The notes: a model not told the origin generated them from the letters alone. Numbered from the stretch's first letter, positions 16,042 to 25,323 are shown. The stretch is DNA of 64,000 nucleotides from Nonomuraea jabiensis (GCF_014204795.1 NZ_JACHMB010000001.1:2232001-2296000); one strand, 5' to 3'. Program-made: numbers and translations.

Positions 16042-17207
16042 CGTGACCAGGTCCACGCGTAGCCGGTGTCCTCGCAGGACAGCGCGCCCTGCCCGAGGTC
16101 GAGCGGGCGGAAGGTGTCCACCATGACGGCCTTCTCGCTCGTCGTCGTGATGCCGCGGGAGACCGCGTCGATCACCGCCTCGACCGCGCCGGGCTGCGGC
16201 CCGTGGGTGAACCCGGCGGGATGCAGCGAGATGGAGCCGATGTCGATGCCCGAGCCCTTGCGGGCGGAGTAGTCGCCGCCCACGTAGAACATGAACTCGT
16301 CGGAGTCCACATTGTGGTGGTTGTACGGGATCGGCACGGATTCCGGGTGGAAGTCGAGCGGCCGCGGGCAGAACGAGCACACCACGAACCCCGGCCCCTC
16401 GAAGGTCTGGTGGACGGGCGGCGGCGCGTGGGTCTTCTTCACGATCGGCTCGAAGTCGTCGATGTTGAACGCGAATGGGTAGAGGTAGCCGTCCCAGCCC
16501 ACCACGTCGAACGGGTGGTTGCGGTAGACCAGCCGGCTCAGCCCGCCCCGCGTGCGCACCAGCACCGGCACCTCCTCGCCCTCGACCGTGAACGGCTCGG
16601 CGGGGCTGCGCAGGTCGCGCTCGCAGTAGGGGGCGTGCTCCAGGAACTGCCCGTACTGCGACAGGTAGCGTTTGGGCGGCCTGATGTGCCCGGCCGCCTC
16701 GATGGCCAGCACGCTGACCTGGCCGTCCGGCACCCAGCGGTGGATCGTTCCGGTCGGGATGACGACGTAGTCGCCCTCGCCGGCCCCGATCACGCCGTAC
16801 GTGGACTCGAAGCGGACCCGGCCACCCTGCACGTAGACGCACTCGTCGCCCATCGAGTTGCGGTAGAGCTCGCTGGGCCGGTCGCTGGTGGCGTACGACA
16901 ATCGGACGTCGCCGTTGCCCGCCAGCAGCATGCGCCCCGTGACCAGGTCGCCCGCGCTGGACAGCTCCTGCGTGCGGAAATGGCGCGGCGAGAGCGGCAG
17001 GTTGGGCTCCAGCCGGGTCTCCACCGTCGGCGTGACCGCCTCCGCCTTGACGATCGCGGTCGGCAGGTAGCGGTGGTAGAGCAGCGAGGAGTCGGACGAG
17101 AAGCCTTCCTCGCCCATGAGCTCCTCGGCGTAGAGACCGCCGTCCGGCCGTCTGAACTGCACGTGCCGCTTGCGCGGCACCTCCCCAACGACGCGGTAGT
17201 ACGGCAT
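16038..17207 (-). CDS. hmgA: homogentisate 1,2-dioxygenase
   Basis: A 389-residue Fe(II) dioxygenase that opens the homogentisate ring to maleylacetoacetate in Phe/Tyr catabolism. The start reads MPYYRVVGEVPRKRH. The cupin core shows VIPTGTIHRWVPDG. The metal region is PYNHHNVDSDEFMFYVGG with the Glu ligand, then SISLHPAGFTHGPQPG. The length is shorter than the human and Pseudomonas enzymes (about 430-445), but fits the actinobacterial form. It is the first gene of the three-gene operon and lies 80 bases downstream of the IclR gene; the gap carries an inverted repeat. Confidence 0.94.
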   Translation of the reverse strand: MPYYRVVGEVPRKRHVQFRRPDGGLYAEELMGEEGFSSDSSLLYHRYLPTAIVKAEAVTPTVETRLEPNLPLSPRHFRTQELSSAGDLVTGRMLLAGNGDVRLSYATSDRPSELYRNSMGDECVYVQGGRVRFESTYGVIGAGEGDYVVIPTGTIHRWVPDGQVSVLAIEAAGHIRPPKRYLSQYGQFLEHAPYCERDLRSPAEPFTVEGEEVPVLVRTRGGLSRLVYRNHPFDVVGWDGYLYPFAFNIDDFEPIVKKTHAPPPVHQTFEGPGFVVCSFCPRPLDFHPESVPIPYNHHNVDSDEFMFYVGGDYSARKGSGIDIGSISLHPAGFTHGPQPGAVEAVIDAVSRGITTTSEKAVMVDTFRPLDLGQGALSCEDTGYAWTWSR

Positions 17208-17223
17208 CCGCTGCCTCCATAGT

Positions 17224-17238
17224 GTCCGTTTATCGGAC
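17224..17238. promoter_or_regulatory. inverted repeat before homogentisate operon
   Basis: GTCCG TTTAT CGGAC at 17224-17238 is a 5-base inverted repeat 16 bases before the dioxygenase start. A second half-like copy (ATGTCC) follows at 17243-17248. It is a plausible operator for the adjacent IclR-type regulator. The repeat is short and may be chance. Confidence 0.45.
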
Positions 17239-17286
17239 GAATATGTCCTCTATATGTGACAACCGTCCGCCATCGGCCTGGAGATG

Positions 17287-17916
17287 TCAACCCAGCGCGG
17301 CGGCCAGCTCGGCCGCGGCGGCGACCACCCGAGGGCCTGCGGACTCCTCGAGCGGCCCGAACGTCACCACCCCCACCGACGCCTCCAACCAGGGCAAGCC
17401 GGTGACAGGCGCGGCGACGCCCCGCGCACCCTCCTGCAACTGCCCCTCCGTCGCGAAGTAGTCGTCACGCCCCCCGCGCAGCGCCAGGATCGCCTGCCCC
17501 GCCGCGCCTTTCGCCAGCGGATGGCGCGAGCCCTCGCGGTAGGCCACGTGCATGTCGGTCCAGGACGGCTCCACCACCGCCACGGCCAGCCCGTCGTCGC
17601 CCTCGGCCACGGTCAGGTGCGCGGTCGCCCCCACGTCCTCGGCCAGCCGCCGCAGCGTCGGCACCGCCGCGGCCCGCAGCAGCGGCTGAACGGCCTGCGC
17701 CAGCACCAGCACCCCGAACCCGAGGTGCACCCGCCCCTCGGCGTCCCGCCGCACGAACCCCTCGCTCATCAGCGTCGTCAGCAGCCGGTACACCACGGGA
17801 CGGCTCAGCGACAGCTCGGCACTCAGCTCGGTCGGCGTCCGGCCGCCCCTCCCGTCGGCGAGCAGTCTCAGCAGGCGAAGCCCGCGTTCCAGGGTCTGAG
17901 CGGATTCAGCGGCCAT
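17287..17916 (-). CDS. IclR family transcriptional regulator
   Basis: A 209-residue regulator. The winged HTH is at residues 10-65 (GRGGRTPTELSAELSLSRPV, with VYRLLTTLMSEGFVRRD). The effector domain follows and ends in VTFGPLEESAGPRVVAAAAEL. The total is some 40 residues shorter than typical IclR proteins (about 250). It precedes the homogentisate operon on the same strand and is therefore its likely regulator, as IclR members often control aromatic degradation. The ligand may be homogentisate or another pathway acid; that is inference. Confidence 0.88.
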   Translation of the reverse strand: MAAESAQTLERGLRLLRLLADGRGGRTPTELSAELSLSRPVVYRLLTTLMSEGFVRRDAEGRVHLGFGVLVLAQAVQPLLRAAAVPTLRRLAEDVGATAHLTVAEGDDGLAVAVVEPSWTDMHVAYREGSRHPLAKGAAGQAILALRGGRDDYFATEGQLQEGARGVAAPVTGLPWLEASVGVVTFGPLEESAGPRVVAAAAELAAALG

Positions 17917-17984
17917 GCCATCGATTATCCAGTGACTGTTCGCGCTGGTGAGGGTACTGAACGAGGGAAAGGTGGGGGGTGGCT

Positions 17985-18605
17985 ATGCGGCTGTGGTGGG
18001 TGTTCCTGCTCGCGGGCTTTGCCGTGTGCGCGTTGTCCGCCGCCGTGCCCTCGCTCACCATGACGCCGATGTCCCGGCAGCTCCCCCTCGACCCCGTGCA
18101 CGAGAGCCTGGTCGAGGACACCTTCTACGTCACCGAGGGCATCGAGGTGCACCAGCGGCTCCTGCCCACCGCGAAGGGCGTCTCGTTCCGCCCCGGCTAC
18201 CTCGCCGTCGGGATCAAGGTCGACCAGGGCGGCGAGCTGTACGGCACGCCGCAGCGCTCCGGCACGTACCTCGCCGCCGTCCGGATGTGCGCGGGACAGT
18301 CGTGCCAGAGCCAGCGGCTCACCTTCGTCGTGCTCGGCAACGTGCCGTGGGAGCCGCGCGAGCTGACCTTCCCCGGCCGGGTCGGCACCCCGCTGAGCGG
18401 CGAGATCGGCATCAACGGCGGCCCGTCCGGCGTGATACCGACGTTCACCGTGACCGACCGCGCCAAGCTGCCCCGCGACGTGGTCATCGGGCCCGACGGC
18501 CACGTGAGCGGCGTGCCCGCGGCCGCGGGCATCTCCGAGGTGCCGGTGCGGATCTGCGTGGCGGGAAACTGCGCGGGCGTCGTGGTACGGCTCATCATCG
18601 CCTGA
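17985..18605 (+). CDS. exported protein with two putative-Ig (He_PIG-like) repeats
   Basis: A 206-residue protein with an N-terminal membrane/signal segment (residues 3-22). Two similar modules follow: GELYGTPQRSGTYLAAVRMC with AGQSCQSQ, and GHVSGVPAAAGISEVPVRIC with AGNCAGVV. Each has a G-x-x-x-G-x-P turn and a Cys pair, as in putative-Ig domains of secreted bacterial proteins. The four Cys could form one disulfide per module outside the cell. ATG 17985 with AGGTGG upstream is preferred to GTG 17979. It is divergent from the IclR gene. The function is unknown; a role in adhesion or the envelope is likely. Confidence 0.7.
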   Translation: MRLWWVFLLAGFAVCALSAAVPSLTMTPMSRQLPLDPVHESLVEDTFYVTEGIEVHQRLLPTAKGVSFRPGYLAVGIKVDQGGELYGTPQRSGTYLAAVRMCAGQSCQSQRLTFVVLGNVPWEPRELTFPGRVGTPLSGEIGINGGPSGVIPTFTVTDRAKLPRDVVIGPDGHVSGVPAAAGISEVPVRICVAGNCAGVVVRLIIA

Positions 18606-18727
18606 GCCTCCCGGCGATCGCGTGGTAGGGCTCGCCTCACCTGAACTCGGCGGACAGCGGGCATGCCCCCACCCCGCCCGAAAGCGGACACTTCAGGCGT
18701 AGTCACTTCACCTCTGGAGGCCACGCC

Positions 18728-19195
18728 ATGACCACCGTCCTCGACGACACCCGCAGAACCGACCCGCCGCCCGTCGTCCACACCGCCGCCATGCTCTGGC
18801 TGGTCGCCGTCGCCTTCGGGGCGCTGGAGACCGTGCTGGTGGTCTCCGAGCAGCTGTACACGGGCGCCTCCACGCTCGCCGAACTGCTGCCGCAGGTCGG
18901 GATCCGGCTGGCGGTGTTCGCGGGGGCCGCCTTCCTGGCGCTGCGGCTCAAGGCCGGGGCGAACTGGACCCGCCCGATCCTCGCCGTGACACTCGGCGTC
19001 TTCGGCACGCTCTCGCTCGTGATCGGCCCCGTCCAGTGGCTGCTGGCCGGCGGCTCGATCGCCGAGGCCGTCGCCGGGGCGGACGCGATGGAGCTGGTCT
19101 TCGCGGGCAGCAGGATCCTGCACGTGGTGGCCGTGCTGGGGGCGGTGACGCTGATGTTCCAGCCCAGGGCCAACGCCTACTTCAGGTCAGCTTGA
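18728..19195 (+). CDS. small integral membrane protein, function unknown
   Basis: A 155-residue protein with four predicted membrane helices (about residues 20-40, 53-75, 82-105 and 125-145). The ATG follows a strong GGAGG site. It looks like the many actinobacterial proteins of this size annotated only as integral membrane proteins, with the arrangement TMs plus a short N-terminal cytoplasmic tail (TTVLDDTRRTDPPP). Its stop overlaps the end of the convergent MFS gene by nine bases. No motif reveals a function. Confidence 0.7.
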   Translation: MTTVLDDTRRTDPPPVVHTAAMLWLVAVAFGALETVLVVSEQLYTGASTLAELLPQVGIRLAVFAGAAFLALRLKAGANWTRPILAVTLGVFGTLSLVIGPVQWLLAGGSIAEAVAGADAMELVFAGSRILHVVAVLGAVTLMFQPRANAYFRSA

Positions 19196-20428
19196 GATCG
19201 GCTCCCGCTCGGGGGCGCGCAGGTTGCGCACCCCCGGAGCCAGCAGGGCGGCGAGGGTGGACAGCACGATGATGACGGCACAGGCGAGCAGCGTCTCCTC
19301 CGTGCCGAACAGGTCGGCCGCCTGCCCCGCCAGCAGCAGCCCGATCGGCCCGAACATCATCGACCCGAGCAGGTCGTACGAGCTCACCCGCGACAGCGAC
19401 TCGGCCGGGATCTCGCGCTGCATCGTGGTCTGCCACAGCACGCCGAACACGTCGAAGCACACGCCCAGCACGAACGCCCCGGTCACGATCGCCCAGAGCG
19501 GCGCGTCCAGCCCGAGCAGCACGTACGGCAGCGCGGACGGCAGGCAGAGCAGCACGCCCACCAGGATCGGCCGGCGCGGCCGCAGCCGCATCGCGACCAG
19601 CACGCCGACGATCGTCCCGACCGCCTCGCCCGCCAGGAACGCCGACCAGCCCGCGGGACCGCCCAGCGTCTCCTTCGCGATCAGCGGGCCGAGCACGCCG
19701 TGACCGGCCTGGATGGCCATGACCAGCAGCGAGAACTGCGCCACCACCACCCAGATCCACTGCCGCGAGCTGAACTCCCGCCAGCCGTCCCGCAGGTCGG
19801 CCAGCACCGAGTGCCGCTCGCGCCGGCTCGCGACCGGCTCCATCCGCAGCAGCGCCAGCAGCGCGCCCGCCACCGCGAACATCGCGCCGCTCACCACCAG
19901 CGCCCAGCCTCCGCCGACCTGCACCACCGTGAAGCCGCCCAGCACCGCGCCCGCCACCCGCGCGGCGTTCTGGCCCAGGCCGAGCAGGGCGTTGCCGGCC
20001 TGCAGCCGGTCGGGCGGCACGACCTCGGGGATGATCCCGGTCAGCGCCGGGAACATGATCGCGATGCCCACCCCGGTCACCGCCGCCGCCGCGGACAGCG
20101 CCGGCAGCGGGGTCCAGCCGGTGAGCAGCATCGCGGCCAGCGCGAAGAACCCCGCCGCCATCAGGGACTCGCCGGCCATCATCACCCACTTGCGCGGCAG
20201 CCGGTCCGCCAGCACCCCGCCGAACAGGATGAACACGATCATGGGCACCGACTCGGCGGTGAGCACGACGGACAGCGTCGCGGCGGTGGCGCCGGGCAGG
20301 CCGAGCACGCCGAACGCCAGGGCCACCGGTGCGAACGCGCTGCCCAGGACCGAGAGGGTCCGCGCCGACAGCAGCAGCGCGAAGCGGCGATCCCGGAGCA
20401 GCCCGAGATCGCTGAGATAACTGTGCAC
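19187..20428 (-). CDS. MFS transporter
   Basis: A 413-residue, 12-helix major facilitator. The motif A-like loop after helix 2 reads GGVLADRLPRKWVM, and motif-like LGLGQNAARVAGAVLGG appears in the fifth segment. This is the MFS_3 (enterobactin exporter-like) type common in actinomycetes as multidrug or siderophore exporters. GTG 20428 is preferred because GGGGGG lies just upstream and family alignment begins at HSYLSDLGLLRDRRFALL; the frame remains open further upstream without coding character. Nothing nearby indicates the substrate. It is divergent from the MMPL gene. Confidence 0.87.
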   Translation of the reverse strand: MHSYLSDLGLLRDRRFALLLSARTLSVLGSAFAPVALAFGVLGLPGATAATLSVVLTAESVPMIVFILFGGVLADRLPRKWVMMAGESLMAAGFFALAAMLLTGWTPLPALSAAAAVTGVGIAIMFPALTGIIPEVVPPDRLQAGNALLGLGQNAARVAGAVLGGFTVVQVGGGWALVVSGAMFAVAGALLALLRMEPVASRRERHSVLADLRDGWREFSSRQWIWVVVAQFSLLVMAIQAGHGVLGPLIAKETLGGPAGWSAFLAGEAVGTIVGVLVAMRLRPRRPILVGVLLCLPSALPYVLLGLDAPLWAIVTGAFVLGVCFDVFGVLWQTTMQREIPAESLSRVSSYDLLGSMMFGPIGLLLAGQAADLFGTEETLLACAVIIVLSTLAALLAPGVRNLRAPEREPISS

Positions 20429-20604
20429 CGGCACGCCCCCCTGAAAACAGTCAAACCCCGCTATTCTGCCGAGTTCTCTCGCCGCTGTCGCCTGAATATT
20501 GGTCCGCTGACAAGAGCGGAAGCGGAATATGTGCGCGTTTGGCAAGAATCCAGACTCGATCTCCCGTAATTTGCTAGGACCCTGCTGTCGGCGAGGGGAC
20601 TCCA

Positions 20605-22857
20605 TTGGGGCGGCTGGTCTATCGCGGTAGATGGACGCTGCTGGCGCTGAGCCTGGTGGCGGCCCTGCTCGTCGCGCCGCTGGCACTGTCCGGGCGGGCG
20701 GTGGGCGGCGGCTTCGAGGACCCGCGCGCCGACTCGGCGACCGCCGCGCGCTGGAGCGCGGAGTGGTACGCCGGCCAGAGCCCCGACGTGGTCGTCCTCT
20801 ACCGGCACCCGTCGGTCAAGGTGCGCGACCCGCGCTACAAGAAGGCGGTGCACGACTCGCTGCGCGGGCTGCCGGCCGAGTACGTGCGCGGGATGGTCAC
20901 GTACTGGACGACCGGGTCGAAGGCGATGGTGTCCAGGGACGGGCATTCGACGTACGCGATCGTCACGCTGAAGGGCGCCAAGCGGGCGAGCTACGCGGCC
21001 GTCGCGGCGCGGCTCAGGACCGTCAAGAATCTGCGCGTCGCGGTCGGCGGGCCGGTGCCGGTGCAGGCCGAGCTCGACGGCGCGGCCGCCGCCGACCTGG
21101 CCCGGGTGGGGGCCATCGCGGCGCCGGTGCTGCTGGTGCTGCTCGTGGTGGTGTTCGGGAGCCTGGTGGCGGCCCTGCTGCCGCTGGTCGTGGGGCTGCT
21201 CGCGGTGCTCGGCGCGCTGGCGCTGCTCCCGGCGGTGTCCGTCTATTCGTTCTACGCCGTCGTGCTCCTCGGGCTCGGGCTGGCGGCCGAATACTCGCTG
21301 CTCCTGCTCAGGGCGTTCAGGGAGGAGATCGCGGGCGGGGCGTCGAACGAGCAGGCCGTGGCGGGCACGCTGGCCACGGCCGGGCGGACCGTGGGCGTGG
21401 CCGGGGTGTGCGTGGCCGCGTCGCTGCTGGGGCTGACGCTGTTCCCGCAGCCGTTCCTGGGCTCGCTCGGGCCGGCGGCGGCGGGCGTGGCGCTGGTCTC
21501 CTCGGTGGCCGCGCTGCTCGTGGCGCCCGCCCTGCTGGGGGTGCTCGGGCGGCGCGTGGACGCGCTGCGGGTCAGGCCCATGCCCGTACGGCGGGACGGC
21601 GGCCTGCGGGACGGCGGGCTGTGGGACGGGGCGCGCCGGCCGGTCGTGTACCTGGTGACGGTGACGGTCGCGCTGGTCGCGCTGGCGGGGCCGCTGCCCG
21701 GGGCCGAGTTCGGGAACGCGGACCACCGGGCGCTGCCCGCCGCCTCCGAGGGCCGCCGGGTGGCCGAGACGATCGAGCGCGACTTCGCCAGGAACGCCCT
21801 GTCGCCGATCGACGTGCACGTCGTGGTGGAGCCGCTGGACGGCACCGCCGTCACCGCGCTCGACGTCCGCCCCATCACGGAGCGGCTGGAGCGGCTGCCG
21901 CACGTCACCGGGGTCGAGACGGCGGGCCTCTCGCGGCCGAACCGTGCCGTGCGCCTGGCCGTCCGCCACGACCTCGATCCCCTGTCGGCGCAGGCCGGAG
22001 ACCTGGTCGCCGCGATCAGGTCCGCGGCCGCTGGGCCGGACGTCCGGCAGGTCGTGGTCGGCGGGCCCGTCGCGGCGCGGCTGGACCTCCTGGCCGGCCT
22101 CTCCGGCACGCTGCCGTGGCTGGCGGTGGTGGTGTGCTCGGCGATGGCCCTGGTGCTGGCGCTCGCGTTCGGGTCGCTGGTGCTGCCCGTTCCGGCGGTG
22201 GTCGCGAGCGTGCTGTCCGCCGGGGCGTCGTTCGGGGTGATCGGCTGGGTGGCCGGGAGCGGCTTCCTGGGTTTCGCCGGCCCCCTGGACGTCTCCGTGG
22301 CGCTGCTCATCGGGGTCGTGGCGTTCGGGCTGTCGGTCGTCCACCAGGTGTTCCTGGTCTCGGAGGCGCGAACAACCGCGACGGGGGCGCGGGAGGTGAT
22401 CATCGGTGCGGCGCTGCTGGTGATGGCGGTCGCCGGCACGTTCGCGGCGGCCGGGATCGCGGTGGTGAGGCTGCTCGGGGTGGGCCTGTGCGTGGCGGTC
22501 GCGGTGGACGCCGTGCTGGTGCGGCTGCTGCTGGTGCCCGCCGCCATGCGGCTGCTGGGACCGGCGAGCTGGTGGCCGCTGCGCTCCCCCGGGATCTCAC
22601 CTGCCGCGTCCCCGCCTGTCCCCGAGGTCGAGCCGCCCGCGCTCGCTCCCCCGCGCGATCGGCGCCCGTTGACGGGCGGGCGGCCCGCGATCACCGTCAA
22701 GGGCCGGCCGGCCGTCTTCGGCGCGGACACCGATCCGGTGCCGGTGCCCGTCAAGCCCCCTCAGCCGGGATGGGTGAAGGTGGCGGCGGGGCGCACCCGG
22801 GCGGTACGCGCCGACCCCGGCGGCGCCGGCTGGACGTGGGTCGAGGTGGACGACTGA
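20605..22857 (+). CDS. MMPL/RND family transporter, divergent
   Basis: A 750-residue protein with the MmpL layout: one membrane helix, an extracellular domain (about 45-170), five helices, then a second copy of the same. A 140-residue, Pro-rich cytoplasmic tail ends the protein. MmpL proteins export lipids or large molecules and use Asp-Tyr pairs in helices 4 and 10 for proton flow. Here the first pair is Glu229-Tyr230 (LAAEYSLLLL) and the second position reads Val579-His580 (LSVVHQVFLVS), so the second relay is lost. The TTG start at 20605 has a GAGGGG site. Either proton coupling is altered or the protein is a non-transporting relative. Confidence 0.85.
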   Translation: MGRLVYRGRWTLLALSLVAALLVAPLALSGRAVGGGFEDPRADSATAARWSAEWYAGQSPDVVVLYRHPSVKVRDPRYKKAVHDSLRGLPAEYVRGMVTYWTTGSKAMVSRDGHSTYAIVTLKGAKRASYAAVAARLRTVKNLRVAVGGPVPVQAELDGAAAADLARVGAIAAPVLLVLLVVVFGSLVAALLPLVVGLLAVLGALALLPAVSVYSFYAVVLLGLGLAAEYSLLLLRAFREEIAGGASNEQAVAGTLATAGRTVGVAGVCVAASLLGLTLFPQPFLGSLGPAAAGVALVSSVAALLVAPALLGVLGRRVDALRVRPMPVRRDGGLRDGGLWDGARRPVVYLVTVTVALVALAGPLPGAEFGNADHRALPAASEGRRVAETIERDFARNALSPIDVHVVVEPLDGTAVTALDVRPITERLERLPHVTGVETAGLSRPNRAVRLAVRHDLDPLSAQAGDLVAAIRSAAAGPDVRQVVVGGPVAARLDLLAGLSGTLPWLAVVVCSAMALVLALAFGSLVLPVPAVVASVLSAGASFGVIGWVAGSGFLGFAGPLDVSVALLIGVVAFGLSVVHQVFLVSEARTTATGAREVIIGAALLVMAVAGTFAAAGIAVVRLLGVGLCVAVAVDAVLVRLLLVPAAMRLLGPASWWPLRSPGISPAASPPVPEVEPPALAPPRDRRPLTGGRPAITVKGRPAVFGADTDPVPVPVKPPQPGWVKVAAGRTRAVRADPGGAGWTWVEVDD

Positions 22858-22986
22858 GGACTCGTTACTGGCGCGGCTACTTCGCGTCGAATAGTGCGTG
22901 AAGAAGCCATAGATCTCATTGAACGTTATTGATCGTCCGGATAGTGTGCGATATGCCCACGATCATCCCCTGGAAGTAAAGGTGCC

Positions 22987-24282
22987 ATGCGACAGCGGCT
23001 ACGGCAGATCTTCGTCATCGGATTAGCCCTCTCGCTCCTGGGCGTCGGCATTCCGGCGTGGTCGGAGGACGACCCCCGAGGCTGTAACGACCTGATGTCC
23101 GGCGACACCCCGGCGTACGTCGTCTGCCGGTGGCTGGCCACCCCCGAGGAGGCCGCCGACATCGCGAAGTTCTGGCTGGACAACGACGGCGAGCACATGC
23201 AGGAGGCCGGTCCCGGGAACCCGATCCTGGTGGACTGCACCGAAGAGGGCAACTCCTGCCCGACCGACTCCGAGGGCGACGGCGAGATGCACGACGGCGG
23301 CTCCCCGGACGTCCCGGGCGCCGAGGACGGCGGCACGCCTGAATGCCAGAACGGCGACCAGTGCGGCTACGTCGACCCCACCGGCGTCAGCGCCGCCGAG
23401 AAGCAGTCCGCGATGGAGACCCCGGCCGGCAAGGCCGCGCAGGCCGCCGTCCAGACCACCATGCGCCTGTGGATCGAGACCGAGCTGGCCGACGACTACA
23501 AGGCCGGCAAGCTGGCCGAGGGCGTCAAGAAGATCGCCGCGCTGGTCGCCGCGCAGCCCGGGGTGATCGGCATCCGGTTCACCTCGCAGCTCGGCTACAA
23601 CAAGACGTTCGCGACGGCGGACGAGCTGGACAAGTTCGTCAATGAGGCCACGGTCGCGCTGCGTACCGCGATGCCGGGCAAGAAGCTGTCGGCGCACACG
23701 GTGGTGCCGCTGTTCGGCTGCGGCGCGAACGACGCCTGCAAGACCGAGATGACCAAGAAGTACCCGCTGCTCGACCCCGACCGCATCGGCGCCTGGCTCT
23801 CCAAGGGCCTGATCGACCAGCTCTCCCTGGACGACGGCCACCTGGGCACCGAGTACGCCACCTGGAAGATCGACGCCACCGAGGCCCAGCGCAACCAGTG
23901 GATCCAGGTCCGCGCCCGCGCCTGGGACGCCTACGCGCAGATCGCCAGCGAGGACGCCTCCTTCGCCGCCGCCGGCACCTCCAACCTCACCGAGGAGCAG
24001 GCCACCAAGGCGATCACCGAGCGCATCGCCGCCCCGCTCCAGGACGACGCCGCCGAGACGGTCACCCTGTGGACGCGCTGGCAGAACGACCAGGGCCAGG
24101 TCAGCCGGATGTACGGCGAGAAGTGGGCCGCCAACGCCATCTGGGACCAGCTCAAGAAGCTCGACGCGGTCCGTCCCCGCCTGGCGACCATCTACGACCC
24201 GGCCAACCCCGAGGTCGACGTGGCCACCGACCTGAAGAACCTGTCGGAGGTCTTCGGCCAGGTCTACCTGCACGCCGCCTGA
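22987..24282 (+). CDS. secreted protein of unknown function, 431 residues
   Basis: It has an N-terminal signal peptide (residues 1-26, with GIPAWS at the likely cleavage). An acidic Cys-containing segment (27-130, with two regions rich in Asp, Glu and Gly) follows. The C-terminal 290 residues are helical with some strands. Segments such as VIGIRFTSQLGY, KKLSAHTVVPLFGCG and DQLSLDDGHLGTEYA suggest a barrel-like sugar-active fold, but I cannot name a family. The ATG follows AAGG at good spacing. It stands alone with a strong terminator behind it. It is likely an extracellular enzyme or binding protein. Confidence 0.75.
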   Translation: MRQRLRQIFVIGLALSLLGVGIPAWSEDDPRGCNDLMSGDTPAYVVCRWLATPEEAADIAKFWLDNDGEHMQEAGPGNPILVDCTEEGNSCPTDSEGDGEMHDGGSPDVPGAEDGGTPECQNGDQCGYVDPTGVSAAEKQSAMETPAGKAAQAAVQTTMRLWIETELADDYKAGKLAEGVKKIAALVAAQPGVIGIRFTSQLGYNKTFATADELDKFVNEATVALRTAMPGKKLSAHTVVPLFGCGANDACKTEMTKKYPLLDPDRIGAWLSKGLIDQLSLDDGHLGTEYATWKIDATEAQRNQWIQVRARAWDAYAQIASEDASFAAAGTSNLTEEQATKAITERIAAPLQDDAAETVTLWTRWQNDQGQVSRMYGEKWAANAIWDQLKKLDAVRPRLATIYDPANPEVDVATDLKNLSEVFGQVYLHAA

Positions 24283-24304
24283 GACACACCGAAGAAGTAC
24301 GCCA

Positions 24305-24336
24305 CCGGCCAGGAGCGCGATCCGCGCCCTGGCCGG
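24305..24336. terminator. bidirectional hairpin terminator
   Basis: CCGGCCAGG at 24305-24313 pairs with CCTGGCCGG at 24328-24336, and the inner GCGCG/CGCGC arms (24315-24319 and 24323-24327) continue the stem past one bulged A. It lies between the convergent secreted-protein gene and the aldo/keto reductase gene. No T-run follows. Confidence 0.82.
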
Positions 24337-24342
24337 CCGCGT

Positions 24343-25323
24343 TCACAGGAGAGTCCCGCCCGTCACCTCGAACTTCGCGAGGGCCGCGTCGATCCTGGCC
24401 AGCGTGTCGGGGTGGAGGGTGAGGTCGGCCGCCGCCAGGTTCTCCTCGATGTGGGCGGGAGTGCGGCTGCCGGGGATGGTCACCACGTGCTCGTCCTGGT
24501 GCAGCAGCCAGGCCAGGGCGAGCTGGGCGGGCGTGATGCCGAGCTGCGCGGCCAGGGCCCTGATCGGGGCGTAGCGGTCGTTGTTGCCGGCCAGGTTCTC
24601 CGCCGAGAAGCGGGGCGCGTTGTGCCGGAAGTCGCCCTCGGCGAGCTCCCGCACGGTGCCCGTCAGGAAGCCGGTGCCGAGCGGGCTCCACGCCACGATC
24701 CCCACGCCGAGCTCCCGGGCGGCGGCCAGCAGGCCGGGGTCGATGGGGCGCCACATCGACCACTCGTTCTGCACGGCCGTCACGGGGTGGACCGCGTGCG
24801 CGGCCCTGAGCTGGGCGGCCGTCACGTTGGACAGGCCGATGTGCTTGACCAGGCCGTCCCGCACCAGCTCCGCCAGCGCGCCGGTCATGTCCTCGATCGG
24901 CACGGCGGGGTCGGGATAGTGCGAGTAGTACAGGTCGATCACGTCGGTGTCCAGGTTGCGCAGGCTGCGCTCCGCGTAGCGCCGGATCAGGCGGGGGTCG
25001 GCGTTCACCCGTAGCTCGTTGAACGCGTAACCGACCGGGTGCGACCTGCTCGGCTCGCCCTCGGGGATCGCGAGCCCGAACTTGGTCGCGACCACCACCT
25101 CGTCCCTGCGGCCCTTGACAGCCCGGCCCACGAGGCGCTCGTTGTGGCCGTCCACGCCGTAGGCGTCGCTGGTGTCCACGTGGGTCGCGCCACCGTCGAG
25201 CGCGGCCTTCAGCGCCACCTCGGCGCGGGCGTCGTCGACCTCCCCGTAGACGCCCGGCGACAGGACCATGGCGCCGAAGCCGATGGCGGGCACTCGCAAG
25301 CTGCCAAGAGTACGTGTCTTCAT
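24343..25323 (-). CDS. aldo/keto reductase
   Basis: A 326-residue (alpha/beta)8 NADPH-dependent reductase. The catalytic residues are Asp and Tyr in DTSDAYG, Lys in VVATKFG and His in YYSHYP. NADP-binding motifs GLSNVT and PGSRTPAHIEENL are present. ATG 25323 starts the family-like MKTRTLGSLRVPAIGFG; the earlier in-frame start overlaps the divergent LysR gene and is rejected. It reduces an aldehyde or ketone of unknown identity. The divergent LysR regulator and a palindrome between the genes suggest it is the controlled target. Confidence 0.92.
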   Translation of the reverse strand: MKTRTLGSLRVPAIGFGAMVLSPGVYGEVDDARAEVALKAALDGGATHVDTSDAYGVDGHNERLVGRAVKGRRDEVVVATKFGLAIPEGEPSRSHPVGYAFNELRVNADPRLIRRYAERSLRNLDTDVIDLYYSHYPDPAVPIEDMTGALAELVRDGLVKHIGLSNVTAAQLRAAHAVHPVTAVQNEWSMWRPIDPGLLAAARELGVGIVAWSPLGTGFLTGTVRELAEGDFRHNAPRFSAENLAGNNDRYAPIRALAAQLGITPAQLALAWLLHQDEHVVTIPGSRTPAHIEENLAAADLTLHPDTLARIDAALAKFEVTGGTLL

